A stretch of 19,905 nt of DNA from an uncultured Oscillospiraceae bacterium (GTDB lineage: Bacteria > Bacillota > Clostridia > Oscillospirales > Acutalibacteraceae), in assembly GCA_900549755.1 (NCBI GenBank), contig URPQ01000033.1, forward strand, positions 1 to 19,905, in the 5' to 3' direction. Position numbers and translations under genes: made by a program. Positions 13,328-19,905 of this stretch are shown here, piece by piece. The stretch's first letter is position 1; every line of letters begins with the position of its first letter. The notes beneath the pieces are model-generated. The model was not told where the DNA came from and did not search any database. It worked only from the letters and a program-made list of their open reading frames with translations.

Positions 13328-14612
13328 ATTATCGGAAATTATCGGCGGCGGGTACGATGAATACTGGAACTGCGACAAGCGTTACAGGGTATTAAAGGGC
13401 GGCAAAGGTTCAAAAAAATCAGCCACAACGGCACTTAATTTTATTTACAGGCTTATGAAATACCCGGGCAGTAACCTGCTTGTAGTGCGCCAGGTAATGA
13501 ACACGCACCGCGACTCGACTTTCGCCCAGCTTAAATGGGCGCAGGAAAGACTGGGGGTTACGCACCTATGGCGCAACACCGTATCTCCAATGGAAATGGT
13601 TTTTGAGCCGACGGGTCAGAAAATAATTTTCAGAGGGTTTGACGATGTTCTGAAATTGGCGTCTGCCACCGTGCCGAGCGGGTTTTTAAACTTTGTTTGG
13701 ATAGAAGAGGCGTTTGAAATTGCGCACGAGGCAGATTTTGATAAGCTGGATTTATCGGTTCCGCGCGGCGTGACAGAGCCGCCGCTTTACAAGCAGACTA
13801 CAATTACCTTTAACCCGTGGAGCGGCACGCACTGGCTTAAAAAGCGCTTTTTCGACGGTGAGAGCCCCGATGTTGCCTGCTTTTCCACAAACTACCTTAT
13901 AAACGAATTTCTTGACGATACCGACAGAAAGGTTTTTGAGCGTATGAAGAAAACCAATCGCAGGAAATACGAGGTGGCGGGGCTTGGAAACTGGGGCATT
14001 TCGGAGGGGCTGGTTTACGAAAACTGGTCGGTAGGGAAAAAGGAAATTCCCGAAAACGAACGCTTTCGCTGGAAGAACTTTTTCGGGCTTGATTACGGGT
14101 ACACAAATGACCCGACGGGCTTTGTGGGCTTTGCCGCTAACCCCGAGACTAAGGAGCTTTACATTTTTTGCGAGTTTTGCAGAACACGCATGCTCAACTG
14201 CGATATTGCCGATGAAATTAAAAAGCTGGGCTACGCAAAGGAGCGCATACGCGCCGACTGTGCAGAGCCGAAATCCAACGACGATTTAAGGCGGCTGGGA
14301 ATCACGCGCATAGTGCCTTCGGTCAAGGGGCGGGACAGCATTTTAAACGGCATAGCCGCCATAAGCGAGTACCGCATAACGGTACATCCCGATTGCGTGA
14401 ATATGATACGGGAATTATCGTCTTATGTGTACGACGACCGCACAAACGAGCGCGGGCAAAGACTGCCGAAAGACAGCGACAACCACCTATGCGACGCTTT
14501 GCGCTATGCGTTTGAGGATGTAAAGCATTTTCACCCGAGAAAGGAAGAAAAGCCTGTTTACCGCACTGCGGAGATAGGCGGAGCTGATTTGAACGGAGGA
14601 TGGGACGTATGA
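13323..14612 (+). CDS. terL: Phage terminase large subunit, PBSX-like; non-ATG start
   Basis: This DNA-packaging motor has an N-terminal ATPase and a C-terminal nuclease. Visible are a deviant Walker A in LKGGKGSKKS, Walker B with catalytic Glu in FVWIEEA, the coupling motif TFNPWS, and nuclease acidic residues in LDYGYTNDPTG, RADCAEP and NHLCDALRYA. The first ATG in frame (13455) lies after Walker A and cannot be the true start of a working protein. The frame is open back to 13311 and contains no ATG, GTG, TTG or CTG before 13455. An ATT at 13323, overlapping the previous stop as ATTAA, gives IKLSEII, which matches where related terminases begin, and a 429-residue product. The exact start is inferred. 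The gene is coupled downstream by an ATGA overlap. Confidence 0.85.
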   Translation: MKLSEIIGGGYDEYWNCDKRYRVLKGGKGSKKSATTALNFIYRLMKYPGSNLLVVRQVMNTHRDSTFAQLKWAQERLGVTHLWRNTVSPMEMVFEPTGQKIIFRGFDDVLKLASATVPSGFLNFVWIEEAFEIAHEADFDKLDLSVPRGVTEPPLYKQTTITFNPWSGTHWLKKRFFDGESPDVACFSTNYLINEFLDDTDRKVFERMKKTNRRKYEVAGLGNWGISEGLVYENWSVGKKEIPENERFRWKNFFGLDYGYTNDPTGFVGFAANPETKELYIFCEFCRTRMLNCDIADEIKKLGYAKERIRADCAEPKSNDDLRRLGITRIVPSVKGRDSILNGIAAISEYRITVHPDCVNMIRELSSYVYDDRTNERGQRLPKDSDNHLCDALRYAFEDVKHFHPRKEEKPVYRTAEIGGADLNGGWDV

Positions 14613-14812
14613 CAGTGTTCATTATGTTTTTAGCGGTGTTGGCTGCGTTTGCCACCGGGTTTTTATCCGGTTTAAACGCGGTGCCGACCCAAAAGCCGAA
14701 AAAGGTAACAGCAAGAAAAGAGGACGAGGAGCTTTTAAGGCTCCGGCGGGAATATGCTAATTTTCTTTCCTACGACGGTACCGAGCAGGAAGAAGATAAC
14801 GCCCGCCCGTAA
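14609..14812 (+). CDS. Small membrane-anchored phage protein of unknown function
   Basis: This 67-residue protein has one hydrophobic N-terminal segment (about residues 2-22, FIMFLAVLAAFATGFLSG) followed by a charged, probably coiled-coil tail (KEDEELLRLRREYANFL). The ATG at 14609 overlaps the terminase stop by four bases and has GGAGG eight bases upstream; an ATG three codons earlier is too close to that site. I do not recognise the family. Small single-span proteins between terminase and scaffold or portal genes occur in other clostridial prophages, and their role is unknown. Confidence 0.7.
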   Translation: MTVFIMFLAVLAAFATGFLSGLNAVPTQKPKKVTARKEDEELLRLRREYANFLSYDGTEQEEDNARP

Positions 14813-14833
14813 AAAAAGAAAGGAAGAATAAAT

Positions 14834-15475
14834 TTGGAAAACGTTGGTTTGGAAAACGCCGCACAACCCGAGGCGGCGGAGAAAGAAGAAACGTCGGCTG
14901 CACCGGACACCACACCGGAGGCTGAAAAAGAAGTGTTCGTTCCTGTAAAATTCAATAAGGAAATTAAAATTTTAGGGCTTGAAGACGCGGCACGACTTGC
15001 GCAAATGGGGCTTAAATTTGAGGCGATAGCCGACGATTACGAGGCGCTCAAGGGCATTGCCGCGAAAGCGGGCCACAGTGTTTCCGAATATATAGCGGCA
15101 CTCAAAAAGCAAAACGAAGAAAGCCGCCTGCAGGAGCTGACCGATAAATGCGGCGGCAACGGGGAAATGGCAAGCTATGTTATGCAGCTTGAAAACAGCG
15201 GGGAGGAAGGCGACGGCTTTAAGGAGCTCAGCGCGGAATTTCCCGAAATAAAAAGCATTTCCGATCTGCCCGCCGCAGTAGTGGAAAACGCGGAGCTGCG
15301 CGGTACAAAATTGCTTGACGAGTATTTACGCTACCGGCACACAGAGGAAAGGGCGGCAAAAACGGCAGTCCTTAAACAAAAAAATACCGAGAATTTAAGT
15401 CTCGGCTCGCTTACCGACCGAAAGGGCGGAATTAACCCGGAGACCGCAGAATTTTTAAAGGGTCTTTGGAGATAA
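14834..15475 (+). CDS. Phage scaffolding-like protein
   Basis: This 213-residue, acidic, low-hydrophobicity protein is predicted to be largely helical. It lies directly before the capsid gene, as expected for an assembly scaffold. An acidic Ala/Glu-rich N-terminus (about 1-33) leads to VKFNKEIKILGLEDAARLAQMGLKFEAIADDYEALKGIA (about 38-76), which resembles the shared head of clostridial phage scaffold proteins, and then a helical section with KKQNEESRLQEL. It starts at TTG 14834, with AGGAAG seven bases upstream; I see no better start. It would line the inside of the procapsid and leave before DNA packaging. The family link comes from pattern and position. Confidence 0.72.
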   Translation: MENVGLENAAQPEAAEKEETSAAPDTTPEAEKEVFVPVKFNKEIKILGLEDAARLAQMGLKFEAIADDYEALKGIAAKAGHSVSEYIAALKKQNEESRLQELTDKCGGNGEMASYVMQLENSGEEGDGFKELSAEFPEIKSISDLPAAVVENAELRGTKLLDEYLRYRHTEERAAKTAVLKQKNTENLSLGSLTDRKGGINPETAEFLKGLWR

Positions 15476-15493
15476 AAAAGGAGAAAAATTATT

Positions 15494-16669
15494 ATGTCAT
15501 TCAATTCTATAGAAAACGCAACCAGATATTCAACCGAGCTTGATAAGCTCTTTGCACAGAAAAGCGCAACAGGTTTTTTTGCCGATAACGCGCTTGCAAC
15601 CAAATTCGTAGGCGCGAAAACCGTAATTATACCCGACGTTGATTTTCAGGGGCTTGCAGATTACGACCGCGACACGGGCTTTACCAAGGGCGCTATAACC
15701 GTAGCAAACACCTCTTACACCATGTCTATGGACCGCGCGCGCTCTTTGCAGATAGACCGTGAGGATATGAGCGAAACCGGCATTGCAAACCTTGCGGGCA
15801 AGATTCTCGGCGAATACGTTCGCACAAAGGTTGTGCCCGAGTGCGACGCATACGTTATTTCAAAGCTGGCGGGGCTTGCCGCTACGCGCTCTAACCTTGT
15901 TAACGGCGACAAAACAAAGCCCTACGACGCGCTATGCAAGCTTATAAACGAGGTTCAGTCGGTAGTAGGCTATGACGAAGAGCTGGTAGCCTTTGTTGAC
16001 AGCTATATGTACGCTGCACTGCAAAATTCCAACGAAATTTCGCGTATGATAACCGTTTCCGATTTTAAGCAGGGAGAAATTACCCTCAAGGTTAAATCTA
16101 TAAACGGCGTGGCTATTATACCGGTAGTTTCCGAGCGTATGAAGACCGCCTACACCTTTAATGCTGCAAACGCGGGCGGCTTTACCCCGCAGGCAAACGC
16201 ACGCGAGGTATATATGCTTGTATGCCCCAAGAGCGGCGCGCACCTGGTAAAGAAGACCGAAAAGATGAGAATATTCACGCCCGAGCAGAACATTGACGCC
16301 GACGCTTACAAGTTCGATTACAGAATTTACTATGATGTATTCGTAAACAAGAGCGGTCTTGACGCGGTTTGGGCATGGCTTTCGCCTACAATTACCATCA
16401 GCTCTGATGTGGCGGATAAGAACGTTACAGCCGGCAGCATAAGCGGTTCGCTTTCTGTTACCGCAACCAGCAGTGGCGCGCTTACCTACCAGTGGTACTC
16501 CTGCAAGGACGCAAACAAGGCATCAGCCGTTAAGGTAGCAAACGCAACCACAAGCTCCTTTACTATACCCACCACGCTTACAAAGGGTACATACTATTAC
16601 TTTGTAAGAATAATTGTTGACGGCATTGCCGGCGTTGACTCTAAAGTTGCAAAGGTTACGGTAGCTTAA
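15494..16669 (+). CDS. Major capsid protein with C-terminal Ig-like domain
   Basis: This 391-residue protein has the features of an HK97-fold major capsid protein: an N-terminal arm, AKTVIIPDVDFQGLADYDRDTGFT (41-64), MDRARSLQIDREDM (79-92), a long central helix region and AHLVKKTEKMRIF (249-261). From about residue 299 onwards a separate beta-rich domain begins (SPTITISSDVADKNVT...), with the TYQWYSC and GTYYYFVRIIVDG strands typical of bacterial and phage Ig-like domains. Such domains usually decorate the capsid surface and may bind host or mucus glycans. The start has AAGGAG at good spacing. It is placed after the scaffold gene, as expected. Confidence 0.88.
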   Translation: MSFNSIENATRYSTELDKLFAQKSATGFFADNALATKFVGAKTVIIPDVDFQGLADYDRDTGFTKGAITVANTSYTMSMDRARSLQIDREDMSETGIANLAGKILGEYVRTKVVPECDAYVISKLAGLAATRSNLVNGDKTKPYDALCKLINEVQSVVGYDEELVAFVDSYMYAALQNSNEISRMITVSDFKQGEITLKVKSINGVAIIPVVSERMKTAYTFNAANAGGFTPQANAREVYMLVCPKSGAHLVKKTEKMRIFTPEQNIDADAYKFDYRIYYDVFVNKSGLDAVWAWLSPTITISSDVADKNVTAGSISGSLSVTATSSGALTYQWYSCKDANKASAVKVANATTSSFTIPTTLTKGTYYYFVRIIVDGIAGVDSKVAKVTVA

Positions 16670-16691
16670 AGTTTAACAAACAACGGTACGG

Positions 16692-16709
16692 GGGAGGGGC
16701 AACCCTCCC
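16692..16709 (+). other. G/C-rich hairpin between capsid and portal genes
   Basis: A seven-pair stem, GGGAGGG with CCCTCCC, has a GCAA tetraloop (GNRA type). Only TTTACTCT follows, so it is a weak terminator at best. It may stabilise the capsid mRNA 3' end or reduce read-through into the portal gene, whose product is needed at much lower copy number. Confidence 0.6.
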
Positions 16710-16733
16710 TTTACTCTAAAAGGAGGCTAATTT

Positions 16734-18305
16734 ATGAACAAACCCTTTGAAATATACGAAGAATACCGCAAGGCGGCTGATTTTAAATCGGCGCTCGGAA
16801 AACGCGGGCTTTACGAGCAAAACCGTATAAATGAGCGCTTTTACATTGGCGACCAGTGGTACGGCGCGAAATGCGGCAATGACCGCCCGCTGGTACGGCA
16901 CAACATAATAAAGCGAATAGGCGATTATAAAATGTCGCAGATATTAAGCGCACCGCTGTCGGTTTCATTTTCGGCAGAGGGCATACCTACAGTCGACAAC
17001 AGCAAAAATTCAAGAAATGACGAGATCAACACGGCAATGTCGGCGCTCAGCGATTATTACAGCGTTACTGCGGAGCGTGTTGGGCTTACCTCGCTTTATG
17101 CCACGGCGCTGAGAAACGCATATATAGGCGGAACGGGTATTTTATACACATATTGGAACGGTGATATTAAAACCGGGCTTTATGCCGATAAGGAAATGCG
17201 TATGCCGATAAAGGGCGATATTTCCTGCGAGGTTTTAAATATTGAAAACGTTTATTTCGGCGACCCTTATATTTCGGATGTTCAGCAGCAGCCGTATATA
17301 ATTATTGCAAGCTGCCGCGAGACAGAGGCTGTGCTGCGGGAAGCAAGGCGTAACGGCGCGGATATTTCGACTCTCAGAGCGATTGAAGAAGGCGCAGACG
17401 ACGGAAAGTTGACTGTATTCACAAAGCTTTTTAAGGAATATAAGTCGGGCGGCGGCTATACAATTAAAAGTGTAAAGGTTACCGAAAACGCCACAGTGCG
17501 AAAGGTATTTGACACAGAGCTTTCGCTTTACCCGCTTGCGGTTTTCTCCTGGGAAAAAAGGGAAGGGCTGATTTACGGAGAAAGCGAGATTACTTACCTT
17601 ATACCCAACCAGATTGCCATTAACCGTATGATAACGGCAAACGTATGGTCGGCTATGACTACAGGTATGCCGATGATGGTGATAAACGGCGATACCGTGC
17701 CGGACGGCATTACCAACGAGCCGGGTCAGATAGTTAAGGTTTACGGCAGCAACGAGGAGGTAAGCGGAGCGGTAAAATACGTTGCACCGCCCGATTTCAG
17801 CCGGAATTTTGACCAAAGTCTGCAAACGCTGATTGACAACACCTTAACGCAGAGTGGGGCAAATGAGGTGGCGCTCGGTGACAGCCGCGCCGATAACGCC
17901 ACTGCACTTATAACAATGCAAAATGCTGCAATAATGCCCTTGCAGATAGTTAAAAACCGCTTTTACTCCTTTGCGGAGGAAATTTCACGCATTTGGGCGG
18001 ACTTTTGGATTTCGTGCTACGGAAAGCGCGCCATAAAGCAAAATGTCGGCAAGGGAACAAAATATTTTACATTTGACGCGGACAGACTGCGCGGGCTTAT
18101 AATAAACGCTAAAATTGAGGTTGGCACGGGCACTGTTTACAGTGAACGCGAATGTGTAAACACCCTGCTTAATTTGTTTGAAAAGGGAATTATTGATAAA
18201 AGGCAATTTTTAGAGCGCCTGCCCGACGGCATTGTTCCCGACAGGCAGGGACTTTTGAACACTAAAAAAACGGAAAGCGAGGAAAATAAAAATGAAGGGA
18301 TTTGA
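16734..18305 (+). CDS. Phage portal protein
   Basis: This 523-residue protein resembles tailed-phage portal proteins, the dodecameric ring through which DNA enters and leaves the head. The N-terminal half contains ERFYIGDQWYG, VRHNIIKRIGDYKMSQILSAP and an LRNAYIGGTGILYTYW helix-strand pattern. The middle has the long-helix segment YLIPNQIAINRMITANVW, followed by SRADNATALITMQNAAIMPLQ, typical of the portal stem and crown. It starts at an ATG after AAAAGGAGG. It lies after the capsid gene, whereas portals normally come right after the large terminase. Its end overlaps the adaptor gene by 14 bases. Confidence 0.85.
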   Translation: MNKPFEIYEEYRKAADFKSALGKRGLYEQNRINERFYIGDQWYGAKCGNDRPLVRHNIIKRIGDYKMSQILSAPLSVSFSAEGIPTVDNSKNSRNDEINTAMSALSDYYSVTAERVGLTSLYATALRNAYIGGTGILYTYWNGDIKTGLYADKEMRMPIKGDISCEVLNIENVYFGDPYISDVQQQPYIIIASCRETEAVLREARRNGADISTLRAIEEGADDGKLTVFTKLFKEYKSGGGYTIKSVKVTENATVRKVFDTELSLYPLAVFSWEKREGLIYGESEITYLIPNQIAINRMITANVWSAMTTGMPMMVINGDTVPDGITNEPGQIVKVYGSNEEVSGAVKYVAPPDFSRNFDQSLQTLIDNTLTQSGANEVALGDSRADNATALITMQNAAIMPLQIVKNRFYSFAEEISRIWADFWISCYGKRAIKQNVGKGTKYFTFDADRLRGLIINAKIEVGTGTVYSERECVNTLLNLFEKGIIDKRQFLERLPDGIVPDRQGLLNTKKTESEENKNEGI

Positions 18306-18645
18306 TATTTATAAAAGGGCAATGCTGCTGCTTGGCTACAACGATATAATTGATAATTCCTCATTGCAGACGCGTTTTGAAGAGCAGGGCTCTGACCTGA
18401 TTTCACAAATTGCGGCTGATTTGCGAATTTCGGGAATACCCTCGCTTTCGGTTGATTTAAGCGCAAGCTCAGCGCAGACCGAGGCTCTTATATACGGCAC
18501 CGCAATGCTTTTATCGTTAGTGGAGGGGGATTCTTCAAAAAGCCGTATATTTACAGAGATTTACAACTCCAAACGTGCAGCAGCACTGAAAAACACTGCT
18601 GAAATTACCGATGTAATGCCGCATACGGAGGTGGACGGACAGTAA
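18292..18645 (+). CDS. Probable head-tail adaptor (connector) protein
   Basis: This 117-residue, mainly helical protein begins MKGFDIYKRAMLLLGYND. The small size, the helical pattern and the position directly after the portal fit a head-tail adaptor that docks under the portal ring. GAGG nine bases before the ATG is its ribosome site. It overlaps the portal by 14 bases, and its TAA overlaps the next ATG by one base, so portal, adaptor and the next protein are translationally linked. No catalytic motif is seen, and the call rests mainly on position. Confidence 0.62.
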   Translation: MKGFDIYKRAMLLLGYNDIIDNSSLQTRFEEQGSDLISQIAADLRISGIPSLSVDLSASSAQTEALIYGTAMLLSLVEGDSSKSRIFTEIYNSKRAAALKNTAEITDVMPHTEVDGQ

Positions 18646-19905
18646 TGAAATTCAGTTCTTTAAGTGAAAAAAGCGAAAAAATCTACCGCGTCAGAAAGCT
18701 TGACGGCGGCATAAATAATTCTGAGTTACCGAACAATATAGCCGATAACGAGCTGACCAAGGCTGAAAATATGGATTTTTGCGACGGAGTTTTGCAAACA
18801 AGACCTGGACTTTCGGCTACCGAATATGATATAATAAAAAATGAAACGGAATCGTTATTTGAAGAAGTTTCGTATGCTGTTACCGATGTTTCGGTATTTG
18901 CGGGCGGCGAAAATAAGCGATTGGCGTATGAAAAGGCTTATGACGGCGATTCGCATTATATTTATTATATGTACTTACTGGGTGCCGACGGTTCAAAGCA
19001 GGCTGCCGGTGTAATATACTTTAACCGCATAAGTGACGACAGCTTTTTTACCCCGTACAGTCTGCTTTTTTACAGCGGCAAGCCCGTAAACGGCGGCGGT
19101 ATTTTTGCTTTGGTTACGGCGCGTAATCAATATAATTCCTCTGAATACAGCTATAAGGTTTACGAAATTAACAGCGCCTTAAACGCTTGGGATAACACCA
19201 CAAGCTTTTATGAGCCGGTTATTATGATAAACGGCAGAGGAAACAATTATGAGAGCGCGAAGGCTACAAATGTGGCATATACTGCTCAGCCCAAGTTTTT
19301 AGAAGCAAGAAATATTCTTACTACGCGTTTTAAGGCATATTTCACATCTGACGGACATTCGGACACCTTCCGCTTGCCGTACAGCGGGCTTGCGAGCGAA
19401 TCTGTAATGTGCCGAATATATACAAGCCTTACAGACTACACCGACTGGGTTATATATTCAAATTCCACCAGCGATACGCAAACCTTTTACACCGCAAAAA
19501 TTACAATGCACGTTGACCGCAGCAAGGGTATAATTTATTTTACCGGAGCTGACGGGAAAAGCTACCCTGTACCTACAATGAGTATGTACCATGAAAATAA
19601 CATTTGCGTAAGAGCGGGAAAATTATTTGGGGAAGAAATGAAAGAAATCTGCACACTTACCTGCTGTGCGGCGTATGATTCAAAGCTGGTATTTTCCGGC
19701 GGCTCGCAAAGGGGAAGAATTTATTCGGTGCCGTATTCAAATCCGTTATATTTTTCGGAAAAATCAGTTGCGGATATCGGCGGCGGGGAAAATGGTATAA
19801 CGGCGCTTTTGAACACAAAGGACGGGATTATCGCCTTTAAGAAAAACGAAGCGTATAAGGTTAAAATACGGCATGGCGGCGCACTTAATATGAGCTCGCT
19901 GCTTG
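18645..19905 (+). CDS. Phage beta-propeller-like tail/hub structural protein, partial
   Basis: The frame is open from ATG 18645 to the right edge (420 codons, no stop), so the C-terminus is missing. The N-terminus LDGGINNSELPNNIADNELTKAENMDF...QTRPGL is the typical opening of large phage proteins that form the adaptor or hub after the head-tail connector. Later, SKLVFSGGSQRGRIYSVPYSNPLYFSE...IGGGENGITALLNTKDGIIAFKKNEAYKV matches their repeated beta-propeller-like blades. The ATG overlaps the adaptor stop as TAATG, with GGAGGTGG about 10-13 bases upstream. The exact role (tail hub, stopper or distal protein) cannot be told from this part. Confidence 0.7.
   Translation, partial: MKFSSLSEKSEKIYRVRKLDGGINNSELPNNIADNELTKAENMDFCDGVLQTRPGLSATEYDIIKNETESLFEEVSYAVTDVSVFAGGENKRLAYEKAYDGDSHYIYYMYLLGADGSKQAAGVIYFNRISDDSFFTPYSLLFYSGKPVNGGGIFALVTARNQYNSSEYSYKVYEINSALNAWDNTTSFYEPVIMINGRGNNYESAKATNVAYTAQPKFLEARNILTTRFKAYFTSDGHSDTFRLPYSGLASESVMCRIYTSLTDYTDWVIYSNSTSDTQTFYTAKITMHVDRSKGIIYFTGADGKSYPVPTMSMYHENNICVRAGKLFGEEMKEICTLTCCAAYDSKLVFSGGSQRGRIYSVPYSNPLYFSEKSVADIGGGENGITALLNTKDGIIAFKKNEAYKVKIRHGGALNMSSLL

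Larger units (their letters stand above)
13058..19905 (+). mobile_element. Prophage (or phage-derived) packaging and head module, right end outside the window
   Basis: Eight consecutive plus-strand genes encode terminase, scaffold, capsid, portal, connector and tail-like proteins, with small overlaps or short gaps, as in a tailed-phage late operon. The left limit is set by the host terminator at 12905-12959. No integrase, repressor, replication gene or attachment repeat is visible on this side, so the element is either arranged with those genes to the right, a remnant, or a domesticated particle cluster. No frameshift or internal stop is seen in the structural genes, apart from the unusual terminase start. 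Confidence 0.88.

Noticed and set aside
17235..17825. 196-codon minus-strand frame within the portal gene
   Set aside because: It opposes a coherent portal protein, has an unusual composition, and would be the only minus-strand gene in the phage operon.

Overview
The window reads as chromosome of a Gram-positive anaerobe of the class Clostridia, probably a gut Oscillospiraceae-like lineage. This rests on two T-box leaders, a lipoprotein-anchored ABC transporter, a PcrA-type helicase with a long insertion of the kind I associate with Clostridia, strong AGGAGG ribosome sites and U-tailed terminators. The species cannot be named from the sequence alone.

Layout. (1) 1-2197, plus strand: the end of rhamnulokinase, then rhaA and rhaD, a tightly packed L-rhamnose catabolic operon. 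(2) 2216-5337, plus strand: a near-consensus promoter and a T-box riboswitch whose specifier codon reads UGG (Trp). A 14-codon leader-like ORF containing a Trp codon follows, then a three-gene ABC importer of the trpXYZ type. The unit ends at a bidirectional terminator. (3) 10876-5346, minus strand: a five-gene operon reading leftwards. It encodes a CrtO-like acyltransferase, a GT28-type (MGDG-synthase-like) glycosyltransferase, a PAP2 phosphatase-like membrane protein, a PcrA/UvrD helicase and a DUF975-like membrane protein. The first three overlap and look like a membrane glycolipid module. (4) 10914-12959, plus strand: a divergent promoter and a second T-box with specifier GCU (Ala). It controls an Lrp/AsnC regulator and a class I aminotransferase joined by an ATGA overlap, and a long terminator closes the unit. 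(5) 13058 to the right edge, plus strand: a tailed-phage packaging and head module. It contains a small-terminase-like gene, large terminase, a small membrane protein, scaffold, major capsid protein with a C-terminal Ig-like domain, portal, head-tail adaptor and a truncated beta-propeller-like tail/hub protein.

Most notable points. The large terminase has no ATG, GTG, TTG or CTG that would include its Walker A motif; the family-length start appears to be an ATT overlapping the stop of the upstream gene. The portal lies after the capsid instead of before it, with a G/C-rich hairpin between them. The capsid carries an Ig-like extension. The phage cluster begins about 100 bp after a host terminator, with no lysogeny genes on that side. 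In the host part, the Trp codon-bearing leader ORF between the T-box terminator and the transporter could be an additional control layer, and the Ala T-box suggests that the aminotransferase makes alanine. I saw no CRISPR array, tRNA, rRNA or insertion sequence.
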